Shown: positions 8,556 to 17,400 of the stretch, in pieces | How positions within the stretch are numbered: position 1 is the first letter of the stretch | How the letters are laid out: every line of letters starts with the position of its first letter | From: Algoriphagus algorifonticola | GTDB lineage: Bacteria; Bacteroidota; Bacteroidia; Cytophagales; Cyclobacteriaceae | Reading direction: 5' to 3' | Length of the DNA stretch: 64,000 nt | NCBI RefSeq assembly: GCF_007655305.1 | Contig: NZ_VLOG01000052.1 | Coordinates: forward strand, 62,001-126,000 | Translations under genes and position numbers: made by a program | Notes under the pieces: model-generated | Seen by the model: only the letters and a program-made list of their open reading frames with translations | Told to the model about the DNA's origin: nothing | Databases searched by the model: none

Positions 8556-9353
8556 ATGGATAAGGTGTTACTAAAGGACCTTAAAAAACAAGATAAGTAT
8601 ACTAAGTTCTTCCAAAATTGGGCGGAGCAGGAGTTTAAAGCTCATCCCAACGAAAGAAGACTATTAGAGAATCTCGAGGCATTAAGCCAAAGTATTGGCA
8701 TGAACGAGGGGCTTTTGATAGCTTGTTTTGATTATAGAAATCTAAAATTGGCTTTTTTTACTGGGGAGGTTGAAAAGCTTACAGGGTATCCGGAGGAGAT
8801 GTTCCGCAAAAAGGGGATGGAAACTTCTTTTACCATGGTGCATCCTGATGATCGGGAGGAGCTGTTTAAGTTCCAAAAGATTGTTTTCGATGCCTTTCAC
8901 AGTTTAAGTTTGAATGAGAGACATTCTTTTGAATTTTCCTATATCACGCGCTGGGTTCATCGAACCACCGGTGAAGTATCTTGGATGATGGCCAAAGTAA
9001 GACCTTATTTGATTGATAAGGATGGCAATTTTGCCATGGACTTACATATTATCGTGAAGCTGTTGACACCACCTAAATTCAAGGGTTATGATTGGAACTA
9101 TTCTTACACTAAAGATGATGGTACCCGAATCATTGTATCTAAAGATTCTCCAAATGACAAGGAGGTCAAGTTAACGAAGAAGGAAAAAGAGGTGGTTGAG
9201 TTGATGCTGGAAGGAATGGAATCAAAGGATATTGGGGAGAAATTAAATATTTCTATCAATACAGTCGGAACCCACAGAAAGAATATTCTTCGAAAGCTGG
9301 GAGCGAAAAATGTGGCTGAGATGGTTAAAATCTTGGCCTCATATGAATTTTAA
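8556..9353 (+). CDS. PAS domain-containing LuxR-type transcriptional regulator
   Basis: 265 aa. A PAS_3-like fold covers about residues 50-170, with the characteristic LTGYPEEMF and MVHPDDREELF blocks. A LuxR/GerE helix-turn-helix follows at 206-262 (LTKKEKEVVELMLEGMESKDI). There is no receiver domain, so the signal is probably sensed directly by the PAS domain or passed from a partner. No ligand-coordinating residue can be assigned. It begins 48 bp after mutS and may be transcribed separately. Confidence 0.85.
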   Translation: MDKVLLKDLKKQDKYTKFFQNWAEQEFKAHPNERRLLENLEALSQSIGMNEGLLIACFDYRNLKLAFFTGEVEKLTGYPEEMFRKKGMETSFTMVHPDDREELFKFQKIVFDAFHSLSLNERHSFEFSYITRWVHRTTGEVSWMMAKVRPYLIDKDGNFAMDLHIIVKLLTPPKFKGYDWNYSYTKDDGTRIIVSKDSPNDKEVKLTKKEKEVVELMLEGMESKDIGEKLNISINTVGTHRKNILRKLGAKNVAEMVKILASYEF

Positions 9354-9420
9354 AAATTGCTGAAAATCAGTGTGATCCTTAAAATTCCTGAGATTATTAA
9401 AAAAATTCCAGTCAGAATTA

Positions 9421-9450
9421 TTGTAAAAATCAAAGAGGAACTTACCTTTG
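9421..9450 (+). promoter_or_regulatory. Bacteroidota-type promoter of the tRNA-Gly/tRNA-Leu unit
   Basis: TTG at 9421-9423 (within ATTG), a spacer of exactly 19 bp, then TACCTTTG at 9443-9450, matching TAnnTTTG. The start of transcription would fall near 9457, about 37 nt before the mature 5' end of tRNA-Gly. Confidence 0.7.
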
Positions 9451-9493
9451 CATCCACAATTCGCTCAGACAAAGGTCTGGGATATTGAAATAA

Positions 9494-9566
<73 letters not shown>

Positions 9567-9650
9567 CAGATCAAGCCCTTGAAAGAGGGCTTTGTTGTTT
9601 CAAGCCATAGCTTTAACAAGCAAAAGACAGCCTATAATTTTATAGGTAAT

Positions 9651-9734
9651 GCCGGGATGGTGGAATTGGTAGACACGCAAGACTTAAAATCTTGTGTCCT
9701 TTTGGACGTGCGGGTTCAAGTCCCGCTCCTGGTA
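9651..9734 (+). tRNA. tRNA-Leu (anticodon UAA)
   Basis: 84 nt class II tRNA with a long variable arm (TGTCC..GGACG). Acceptor GCCGGGA pairs with TCCTGGT using two wobbles. The anticodon stem CAAGA/TCTTG encloses CTTAAAA, giving UAA. CCA is not encoded. Its segment from the anticodon loop through the downstream terminator is duplicated after the GIY-YIG gene, so this tRNA appears to have served as an insertion site. Confidence 0.95.
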
Positions 9735-10017
9735 CATAAAGCCTCACAGAAATGTGAGGCTTTTTGTTTATATTCCTAGGTGTTCACCGTTTATGCCATT
9801 TCAAGTATTTCAAGGAAATATGTTTATGTTGGACTGACTTCCGATTTAGAGGCAAGGCTTCACAGGCATAACTCTGGATATGGGCGAACTACCAAGCCTT
9901 ATATTCCATTTGAGCTAATTTTTCAAAAAGAATTTTCGACAAGATCAGAAGCCAGGGAGTTTGAGAAATATCTTAAAAAAACGAATAATGGTAAACGAAG
10001 ATTTTTGGGTTTGAGAT
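9687..10017 (+). mobile_element. 331-bp GIY-YIG cassette inserted at the 3' half of tRNA-Leu
   Basis: The 28 bp at 9687-9714 (tRNA-Leu anticodon loop and variable arm) recur without mismatch at 10018-10045, immediately after the GIY-YIG stop. A further 20 bp of the tRNA 3' end (9713-9732) recur at 10132-10151, and the tRNA terminator hairpin recurs at 10177-10203 with one change in the stem. The unit between repeats is tRNA 3' half, terminator and one endonuclease gene. This is the layout expected when an element carrying a tRNA 3' end inserts and restores the intact tRNA. No integrase is present; the nuclease itself may drive mobility. The mechanism is inference. Confidence 0.65.
9741..9765 (+). 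terminator. Rho-independent terminator of the tRNA unit
   Basis: GCCTCACA (9741-9748), loop GAAA, TGTGAGGC (9753-9760), then TTTTT. A perfect 8-bp stem with a U tract, 7 bp after tRNA-Leu. Confidence 0.9.
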
Positions 10018-10019
10018 AA
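9780..10019 (+). CDS. GIY-YIG nuclease family protein
   Basis: 79 aa from a GTG start at 9780; there is no useful in-frame ATG and the GTG gives the usual N-terminus M-F-T-V-Y-A-I. The GIY half is VYAI (4-7) and the YIG half YVYVG (14-18). R26 in LEARLHRHNSG and the acidic cluster around E57-E62 fit the single-metal nuclease fold. The length equals the bare catalytic domain of the UPF0213/YhbQ group, with no DNA-binding extension. It sits between a full tRNA-Leu and a displaced copy of that tRNA's 3' half, which suggests a selfish or homing role; it might instead act in repair. Confidence 0.85.
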   Translation: MFTVYAISSISRKYVYVGLTSDLEARLHRHNSGYGRTTKPYIPFELIFQKEFSTRSEAREFEKYLKKTNNGKRRFLGLR

Positions 10020-10151
10020 ATCTTGTGTCCTTTTGGACGTGCGGGCCTGCCTGTTATCGATTCACAGGTCTTCCTGTTGCTTGGTTAGATAGTCCTCAAT
10101 TTGACTAATGGGCGATGTAGAAATGCAGACAGGTTCAAGTCCCGCTCCTGG
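10018..10151 (+). pseudogene. Displaced 3' half of tRNA-Leu, split by an 86-bp insertion
   Basis: Positions 10018-10045 copy tRNA-Leu from anticodon loop to variable arm, and 10132-10151 copy its T arm and acceptor. Between them 86 bp (10046-10131) start CCTGCCTGT and end GCAGACA followed by GG, giving imperfect terminal inverted repeats (CCTGCCTGT against CCTGTCTGC) and a possible 2-bp GG duplication. The 5' half of the tRNA is missing, so it cannot be functional. The insertion resembles a REP-like element. Confidence 0.75.
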
Positions 10152-10176
10152 CCTCCTAAGGGAGGAAAATCCAAAA

Positions 10177-10203
10177 GCCTCACAGAAATGTGGGGCTTTT
10201 TGT
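10177..10203 (+). terminator. Second copy of the tRNA-Leu terminator
   Basis: GCCTCACA, GAAA, TGTGGGGC, TTTTT: the hairpin at 9741-9765 with one A-to-G change that leaves a G-U pair. It probably terminates the GIY-YIG transcript and is part of the duplication. Confidence 0.8.
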
Positions 10204-10269
10204 ATTTATGCCAATGGCTTTAAAATCCTGTCCTTTTTCGTATTTTGAGGAAAATCAAAAAATAGGATT

Positions 10270-11121
10270 ATGAATAGCCTTAACATTTTTCAAACAGATT
10301 GGGAGGGAATAGAATCACTATTAAAGACTATTGGCCTTTCTTTAGCTATCCTTCTCGCCTTTTACTTTTTGGCAAATATCCTTCAAAAGTTTTTGAAAAA
10401 GCGATTGCTCGTCAGAATGGATGATCCTCTTCTAGCCAATTTCTTATCCGTGGTCTTTAGGTTGATCATTATTCTGCTTGGATTTTTATTGGTTTTTAGA
10501 ATAATAGGACTGACAGGCTTGGTATCAGGGCTTCTCGCCGGGGCTGGAATCACAGCTTTTGTAATTGGTTTCGCCCTGAAAGATATCGGTGAAAACTTTC
10601 TGGCCGGTATCCTCTTAGCCTTTAAAAGACCTTTTCGGGTAGGAGATATTGTAGATATCAATGGAATGGGAGGGGTTGTTTTGACCTTAAACCTGCGAGA
10701 TACTCAAATCAAAACTTCTGATGGAAAAGACGTTTTTATTCCCAATGCTACCATCATTAAAAATCCTTTGGTCAATTTTACCATAGATGGATATCTGCGC
10801 TATGATTTTATTGTTGGTTTGGATTATGGCTCCGACTACCAAGCCGCAAGAGCATTAATTCTTGAAGCTATTCAAAAAGTACCTGGAGTGTTATTGGATA
10901 CTAAAACCCCGATGGTTTGGGTTTCAGACCTGGCAGAAAGCACTCTGAATTTGCAGGTGACTTTTTGGGTAGATACTTTCGATAGAAAAATTGCTGACCT
11001 GGAAGTGAAAAGCCAAGCTATCATCCAAGTATTGACTACATTAGAAAAGGCCGGATATAATCTTCCGGCCCGTGTATTGGAAATCAAAAACTATAGGGAT
11101 GAGCCTATTAAAAGTTCCTGA
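10270..11121 (+). CDS. Small-conductance mechanosensitive channel, MscS family
   Basis: 283 aa with three N-terminal membrane helices (about 17-38, 52-77, 80-112). The pore-lining third helix is rich in Gly and Ala (LVSGLLAGAGITAFVIGFAL), followed by the conserved IGENFLAGILLAFKRPFRVGD transition and an SH3-like beta domain with DGKDVFIPNATIIKNPLVNF-like residues (about 155-175). The length equals E. coli MscS. It gates on membrane tension during osmotic downshock. It converges with the MazG-like gene with no spacer. Confidence 0.92.
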   Translation: MNSLNIFQTDWEGIESLLKTIGLSLAILLAFYFLANILQKFLKKRLLVRMDDPLLANFLSVVFRLIIILLGFLLVFRIIGLTGLVSGLLAGAGITAFVIGFALKDIGENFLAGILLAFKRPFRVGDIVDINGMGGVVLTLNLRDTQIKTSDGKDVFIPNATIIKNPLVNFTIDGYLRYDFIVGLDYGSDYQAARALILEAIQKVPGVLLDTKTPMVWVSDLAESTLNLQVTFWVDTFDRKIADLEVKSQAIIQVLTTLEKAGYNLPARVLEIKNYRDEPIKSS

Positions 11122-11589
11122 TTATTTTTCAATAATTTTCTTTAAATCAGCTGGGGAGTAATTAACGGATTTCAAAGTTTTTCTGTCTCCTTCTCTGAAA
11201 ACTAAATATAAATCACCCTCTTTTTCATAAAAACAGTCAGTTCCTTTGAGTTTATAATGCGCCACAGTAGCCTTGGCCTCTTCCTCTGTCACGCAGGCTT
11301 TGCTCATGTTTGATCTTTGAACTTCATCGAAAAGCTCTTTGAATTTTTCCCCCAACCCAAATTCAAGCACAGCCCCGGAAAGCACGTATTGCAGATCGCA
11401 AAGCGCATCCGCAATTTCTACCAAATCCTTATCTGCAATGGCTTGTTCTAGCTCTTTCAACTCCTCTGCAAGCAAAGAAACTCTCAATTTGCAGCGGGTT
11501 TCTGAAGGAATGGTAGGTTCTGGTAATACAGGGTGCTTGAAAGTTTGATGGAATAAAGCTACCGAAGTGAGGGATTTTGGATCTTGCAT
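11122..11589 (-). CDS. MazG-like nucleoside triphosphate pyrophosphohydrolase
   Basis: 155 aa. The all-alpha NTP-PPase metal motif EExxE...ExxD is seen as E42-E43-x-x-E46 with E58-x-x-D61, inside LLAEELKELEQAI and EIADALCDLQ. It resembles the PRA-PH-like/HisE-fold family that hydrolyses (d)NTPs to monophosphates. The C-terminal extension after residue 110 contains a YKLKGTDCF segment of unknown role. The substrate is not known. Its stop abuts the stop of the convergent mscS-type gene. Confidence 0.82.
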   Translation of the reverse strand: MQDPKSLTSVALFHQTFKHPVLPEPTIPSETRCKLRVSLLAEELKELEQAIADKDLVEIADALCDLQYVLSGAVLEFGLGEKFKELFDEVQRSNMSKACVTEEEAKATVAHYKLKGTDCFYEKEGDLYLVFREGDRKTLKSVNYSPADLKKIIEK

Positions 11590-11621
11590 AGGTATTAATC
11601 TAGTTGGAATCCGAAATAAAG

Positions 11622-11646
11622 AAAAAAGACCGGAAAACCCGGCCTT
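11622..11646 (-). terminator. Rho-independent terminator after the leftward lipoprotein gene
   Basis: Read on the minus strand: AAGGCCGG, short loop, CCGGTCTT, then a T-rich run. The stem has one mismatch. It lies 28 bp past the stop of the gene ending at 11674. Confidence 0.7.
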
Positions 11647-11673
11647 TTAAAACTTTAAGATCTAATAATGTGC

Positions 11674-12441
11674 TTAGTTTCTCTTTTTCAAAGTGACGGC
11701 ACTGTCAATGTTGCTCATGATTCTGGAATAAAGCAAGGTATTGCCATCGACCCCGTTTGGACCGATTTCAATTTTACCATCTGCATTTCCATCTACTGCC
11801 AAAGAAAAGTCAACTCCTGCAAATAGCTTGGTCATATCGAAATCCAAAACCATTTCGCTTTGGCCTTCCACTTCTACCCCATTGCTACCCTCTGCCATTG
11901 CACGGATTGTTTTTTCAGTTTCAGACCAAACAATAGCCTCTGTGTTGTTGACTTGACCTTTAATCCACATTGATTTGTTGAATTTTGGATCTGAAGAAGC
12001 TACGGTGGTGTTTTTCTTCAACTTAAACTCTGCTTCTGCATAGTTTCCTTCAGGAGTTTCTCCTTCAGCAATCAAAGCTGCTCTACTATCACCATTGGCA
12101 ATAATGGTCAGTGATTTCGTTTGTGCAGCGGAAGTCTGTAGGCTGGAGTTCACATTTGTTTTCAAAGTAATGTTACCCAGATTAATTCCTGCTTGAATGT
12201 CTGCTTTTGCAGCATACCTCAATTCCATGTCTGCAGTGGCCACAGTGAATTCTGTGGAAGAGAATCCATTGACGATTACTCTGGAATTGCTACCACCAGA
12301 AGAACCTTCGCTGGCAGTCGCAAAAAGCCTTGCATTGGAATTCCCTTCAGAAGGCATTTGGTCTTCGTTTTCTGAACAAGAACTCAAAATAATTCCGGCT
12401 GAAAATGCAATCATTGCGACGTTTACAAAATTTTTGATCAT
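11674..12441 (-). CDS. Hypothetical secreted lipoprotein
   Basis: 255 aa from ATG 12441; an upstream ATG at 12489 adds 16 polar residues that would mask the signal. Residues 1-22 form a type II signal with lipobox LSSC (C22). The mature part is rich in Ser, Thr, Ala and Asn and looks like a beta-rich surface protein. It ends with two segments naming a barrel-like sequence (VDFSLAVDGNADGKIEIG). No family was recognised. Transcription runs leftward into a good terminator. Confidence 0.75.
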   Translation of the reverse strand: MIKNFVNVAMIAFSAGIILSSCSENEDQMPSEGNSNARLFATASEGSSGGSNSRVIVNGFSSTEFTVATADMELRYAAKADIQAGINLGNITLKTNVNSSLQTSAAQTKSLTIIANGDSRAALIAEGETPEGNYAEAEFKLKKNTTVASSDPKFNKSMWIKGQVNNTEAIVWSETEKTIRAMAEGSNGVEVEGQSEMVLDFDMTKLFAGVDFSLAVDGNADGKIEIGPNGVDGNTLLYSRIMSNIDSAVTLKKRN

Positions 12442-12551
12442 GGTAATTTTATTTTGGTTTACTTCTATTTGATCCAATTGAGATGCCAATCGGATATCCA
12501 GAAAAAAAAACGAAGAGCAAAACGTAACTGGATTAGCTAAGAAATGGGTAT

Positions 12552-12581
12552 AAAAAAACGCCGAACTGAATAGTCCGACGT
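12552..12581 (-). terminator. Rho-independent terminator after the superoxide dismutase gene
   Basis: On the minus strand ACGTCGGAC (81-73 of this block) pairs with GTTCGGCGT through nine pairs including two G-U wobbles, with a 6-nt loop, followed by TTTTTT. It lies 25 bp after the stop of the gene at 12606. Confidence 0.85.
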
Positions 12582-12605
12582 CTTATATTTATTTAATTTT
12601 CTGAA

Positions 12606-13361
12606 TTAAATGGCTGCATTATAGCGTTCAGCCACTGTTTTCCAGTTAATTATATTCCAAAAAGCAGAGACATAATCCGCTCTTCTGTTTTGATAATTGA
12701 GATAATAAGCATGCTCCCAAACATCCAGACCTAGTAAAGGAATTCCTTTAAAATCGGAAATGTCCATGAAAGGATTGTCTTGGTTAGGTGTAGAACCTAC
12801 GGACAATTTGTTGTCCTCTCCCACCACCAACCATGCCCAACCTGAACCAAATCTAGTCTTAGCAGCAGCTTCAAATTGCTCAACAAATACCTCGAAACTT
12901 CCAAAAGAAGAATTGATAGCCTCTGCCAAATCCCCCTCTGGTCTTTCGGCAGCATCTGGAGTCATGATTTGCCAGAATAGTTCATGATTATAGTGGCCGC
13001 CACCATTATTTCTCATTTTCGTACTATAATTGGAAATCTTAGCCAATACATCCTCCAAAGGTTTGTTGGTGTCTACATTTTCCTCTCCAACTGCCTCACC
13101 CAGGTTTTTTGCATATCCGGCTGCATGTTTGGTGAAATGGATCTCCATAGTCATCGCATCAATATGAGGCTCCAATGCTCCAAAATCAAAGCTTAGCGGA
13201 GTTTGCGTAAAGCTGGTTGCTAAAATTGCCTGTGCATCACCTTTGGCCTCATTGGAGCAAGCACTTAAGATTCCCGAACCAACCAGACCTACAGCAAGTC
13301 CTGCTTTGGAACTGTTTGATAAAAACTTTCTTCTGGATATGGGGTTTTCTGTGAGTTTCAT
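12606..13361 (-). CDS. Fe/Mn superoxide dismutase with Tat-type lipoprotein signal
   Basis: 251 aa from ATG 13361; an upstream in-frame ATG at 13415 is rejected because residues 1-35 from 13361 form a twin-arginine signal (SRRKFL, R10-R11) ending in a lipobox LSAC (C35). The mature enzyme has the normal order of metal ligands: His in EIHFTKH, His in GGHYNHELFW, and Asp/His in LDVWEHAYY. The usual KHH is KHA here; the first His (the ligand) is kept. It removes superoxide outside the cytoplasm, probably anchored to a membrane. Metal preference cannot be told by eye. Confidence 0.92.
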   Translation of the reverse strand: MKLTENPISRRKFLSNSSKAGLAVGLVGSGILSACSNEAKGDAQAILATSFTQTPLSFDFGALEPHIDAMTMEIHFTKHAAGYAKNLGEAVGEENVDTNKPLEDVLAKISNYSTKMRNNGGGHYNHELFWQIMTPDAAERPEGDLAEAINSSFGSFEVFVEQFEAAAKTRFGSGWAWLVVGEDNKLSVGSTPNQDNPFMDISDFKGIPLLGLDVWEHAYYLNYQNRRADYVSAFWNIINWKTVAERYNAAI

Positions 13362-13474
13362 AAATAAATAACTGATTTCTAGTTTCAATGTTAAAAGATA
13401 CCTGAAACTAACCATTCTTAAGCAGAATTGAAATTGCTAATCAGACATTAAGTCCGATTTTCTGACAAGTTGGT

Positions 13475-13482
13475 TATGTTTG
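13475..13482 (+). promoter_or_regulatory. Possible -7 element upstream of dapF
   Basis: TATGTTTG matches TAnnTTTG and is followed by GCATCC, as often seen at Bacteroidota starts. It lies 47 bp before the dapF ATG. No TTTG is seen at the ideal -33 distance. Confidence 0.4.
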
Positions 13483-13529
13483 CATCCAAAGTTTTGCTTG
13501 GTTAGGTTTTTGACTTTCTAAAAGTTAAG

Positions 13530-14312
13530 ATGAATAAAATGGTTTTTTATAAATATCAGGGCACTGGAAATGATTTTGTGATGATCGATGATCGGGAGAA
13601 TAAATTCGATGATCAAAATCTCGACTTGGTTTCCAGAATCTGTGACAGAAAGTTTGGTATAGGTGCTGATGGATTGATTTTAATACGAAATCATCAAGAC
13701 TATGATTTTGAAATGATTTATTTCAATGCTGACGGCTCCCAGAGTATGTGCGGAAATGGTGCCCGATGTGCAGTCGCCTTTGCGGGTTTTTTGGGCATTA
13801 TTAAAGAAAAAACTAATTTTTTGGCAATCGACGGCCCTCATGAGGCAGCGTTAAGCCAAGATGTAGTAGAGCTAAAAATGGGCAATGTAAAAGGAATTAT
13901 ACCCAAAGACGGAGATAGCTTTGTAAATACAGGTTCACCACATCATATAAGAGTGGTTGAAGATGTTCATAACTACCCTGTTTTTGAGGAAGGCAAAAAA
14001 ATACGATATAGAGAAGATTATGCTCCTGGTGGAACCAATGTCAATTTTATAGAGGCTTTGGGCGATGAAGAGATTTTTGTCAGAACTTACGAGCGGGGAG
14101 TTGAAAATGAGACTCTGTCCTGCGGGACAGGTGTGACAGCAGCGGCCATTGCTTTTGAGCAGGAAAAATCTGATGCTGAGGTGAAAATCAAAACCTTGGG
14201 AGGAAATCTTTCCGTACGATTTCATAGAAATGAAGATGGAAGCTTGGACAACGTTTGGTTGATTGGACCAGCCAAACAGGTTTTTTCCGGAAAAATGGAA
14301 CTTTCAAATTAA
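13530..14312 (+). CDS. dapF: Diaminopimelate epimerase
   Basis: 260 aa. Both catalytic cysteines are present: C74 in SMCGNGARC and C198 in LSCGTGVTA. The N-terminus KYQGTGNDFVMID is the family signature. It interconverts LL- and meso-diaminopimelate for lysine and peptidoglycan synthesis. The start at 13530 gives Met-Asn-Lys-Met; the Met at residue 4 is an alternative. It precedes secA by 93 bp, too far to be sure of one operon. Confidence 0.95.
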   Translation: MNKMVFYKYQGTGNDFVMIDDRENKFDDQNLDLVSRICDRKFGIGADGLILIRNHQDYDFEMIYFNADGSQSMCGNGARCAVAFAGFLGIIKEKTNFLAIDGPHEAALSQDVVELKMGNVKGIIPKDGDSFVNTGSPHHIRVVEDVHNYPVFEEGKKIRYREDYAPGGTNVNFIEALGDEEIFVRTYERGVENETLSCGTGVTAAAIAFEQEKSDAEVKIKTLGGNLSVRFHRNEDGSLDNVWLIGPAKQVFSGKMELSN

Positions 14313-14405
14313 GAAAGGCACACAAAGGCCTCTCTAGTTTAATTATCAATTGTAATAAAAAGGGCTTAATTTTAAAGCCTGATTTCAGAATCACATACGA
14401 CAAAC

Positions 14406-17400
14406 ATGTTAGATTTTATAGCAAAAGGATTAGCCAAAGTTTTTGGAACCAAATCCGACCGAGATATCAAAGAATTACTTCCGAAGGTTAAAGAAATAAA
14501 TGACATTTTTTCTGGTCTTCAGAAATTAAGTGATGAAGAGCTTCGTGCCCAAACTGCACAAATCAAAGAAACCATCAATAGCCATTTACAGGAACTGGAT
14601 GATAAGATTGCTGGATTCCGAGCAGAAATTGAAGCCCTTCCTATTGATGCCATCCACCAGAAGGATAATCTGTTTACCCAAATCGAACAGGTAGAAAAGG
14701 AAAGAGATGAGGCATTGGAAGAGGTTCTGGAAAAAGTCATGCCTCAAGCTTTTGCAATTGTCAAAGAGACGGCCAGGAGATTTAAAGAAAATGGACAATT
14801 GACCGTAACGGCCACTCTTAAGGACAAGGAACTGGCGGCCACTAAGAAAAATGTGGAGATTGACGGTGATAAGGCCATTTGGCACAACAGCTGGCTTGCT
14901 GCAGGAAACGAGGTAGTTTGGGACATGGTGCACTATGATGTGCAGCTGATCGGGGGTATGGTTTTGCACAAAGGTAAAATCGCCGAGATGGCGACGGGGG
15001 AAGGAAAAACGTTGGTTTCCACACTTCCTGCATACCTCAATGCTTTGGCCGGAAGAGGTGTTCATATTGTTACAGTAAATGATTACTTGGCAAAACGTGA
15101 CTCGGAGTGGAATGCACCGCTTTTTGAATTCCATGGCCTTTCTGTAGACTGTATCGATAAATATCAGCCTAATTCAGCAGGAAGAAAGAAAGCTTATGGT
15201 TGCGATATCGTGTATGGTACCAATAACGAATTCGGCTTTGATTACCTACGGGACAATATGGCACGAGACTCTGATGATTTGGTGCAAGGAAAGCATCATT
15301 TTGCCATGGTCGATGAGGTTGACTCCGTGTTGATTGATGACGCACGTACTCCATTGATTATTTCAGGACCAGTTCCTAGAGGTGATGTCCATGAGTTTGA
15401 TCAAATGAAACCTAGGGTATCAACCTTGGTAGATGAACAGCGAAAGTTAGTTCAGGGATTTTTGTCAACTGCCAAGAAGCTGATTTCAGAAGGCAACGAA
15501 AAAGAAGGGGGACTAGCATTGTTCAGAGCATATCGAGGTATGCCGAAATACAAGCCTTTGATCAAATACCTTTCTGAGCCAGGAATTCGCGTGGTTTTAC
15601 AGAAGACTGAAAATTTTTATCTCCAGGATAATAAGCGAAATATGCCTGAGGCAGACGAACCGCTTTTGTTTACAATTGATGAAAAAAGCAATGTGGTCGA
15701 TCTGACTGATCGTGGTATCGAAACCATGACCACTAAAAATGAAGACCCTAGCTTCTTCATTATGCCGGATATCGGAATTGTGATTGCTGATCTTGAAAAG
15801 GATGAAAGCATTGATGAAAAAGAAAAGCTTGTAAGGAAAGAGGAGGCGATCAAGGACTACGGGGTAAAAGCTCAACGTATTCATACTGTCAATCAGCTCT
15901 TGAAGGCTTATTGTATGTTTGAGCGTGATACGGAGTACATCATTGTGGATGGAAAGGTGAAGATTGTCGATGAGCAAACAGGTCGTGTGATGGAAGGCAG
16001 AAGATATTCTGACGGTTTACACCAAGCGATTGAGGCGAAAGAAAATGTGAAAGTGGAAGACGCTACTCAGACCTATGCGACCATCACCCTTCAGAATTAC
16101 TTTAGAATGTATCACAAGCTGGCTGGTATGACCGGTACGGCAGAGACTGAAGCTGGAGAATTTTGGGAAATCTATAAGTTGGATGTGGTGGTAATTCCAA
16201 CCAACAAACCTATACAAAGAGACGACCGAGAGGATAAAGTTTATAAAACGGTAAGAGAGAAATTCAATGCTGTTGTAGACGAGATCAATGAATTGGTTGC
16301 CCAGGGTAGACCAGTCTTGGTGGGTACCACTTCAGTTGAAATTTCAGAGGTATTGAGCAGAATGCTGACTCTGAAAAAAATCCCGCATCAGGTGTTGAAC
16401 GCCAAGCAACATGCGAAAGAGGCTGATGTAGTGGCTGAGGCAGGAAAAGCAGGTACGGTTACCATCGCTACAAACATGGCGGGTCGTGGAACAGATATCA
16501 AGTTGAGTCCAGAATCCAAAAAGGCAGGCGGTTTGGCAATTATAGGTACAGAGCGTCACGAATCCAGACGTGTGGACCGACAGTTGAGAGGTCGTGCAGG
16601 TCGTCAAGGAGATGTGGGTTCATCCCAATTCTTTGTCTCCCTGGAAGATTCCTTGATGAGACTTTTCGGGTCTGACAGAATTGCCAAACTCATGGATAGA
16701 ATGGGGCTGGAAGAAGGAGAGGTAATCCAGCACTCTATGATTACCAAGTCCATTGAGAGAGCTCAGAGAAAAGTGGAGGAAAACAACTTCGGTACCCGTA
16801 AGCGTCTATTGGAATATGATGACGTGATGAATTCCCAGCGGGAAGTGGTGTACAAGAGAAGAAGAAATGCCCTCAAAGGGGAGCGTTTGGAACTAGATAT
16901 TTTAAATATTCTTTACGATGTATGTGAAAGCATTGTGGAGATGGGCAAGTCTACAGAAGACTTGGAAAACCTCCGCATGAATATTTTCACCTCTTTGGGT
17001 CTTGACTATCAAATTTCTGACAATGATCTAAAGTCCAAAGATGCCTCCACTTTGACACAGGAGCTGTATGAGGCTGCTTTTGAAAGTTACCAAAAGAAAA
17101 ATCAGCAGATCATTACCACTGCTCTTCCAATTTTAAGACGGGTGCAGGAAGAAAGAGGTGCTACTGTGAAGGATATCATGGTTCCTATTTCTGATGGCAT
17201 TAAGCAAATCGGAGTGGTCGTGAATCTGGAAAAAATGCTCAGTTCAGAGGGAAATGAGTTGATCAGGTCTTTGGAGAAAAATGTCACTTTGGCCATTATT
17301 GATCAAAACTGGAAAGAGCATCTACGGGATATGGATGACTTAAAGCAGTCCGTTCAGAATGCCGTATATGAACAAAAAGATCCATTGTTGATTTATAAGT

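Noticed and set aside
14117-14132. CTGTCCTGCGGGACAG palindrome in dapF
   Set aside because: It encodes the catalytic LSCGT segment in frame and has no regulatory position; probably a codon coincidence.
14586-15134. 182-codon frame opposite secA
   Set aside because: It lies wholly inside secA on the other strand and shows only mirror composition of the coding strand.
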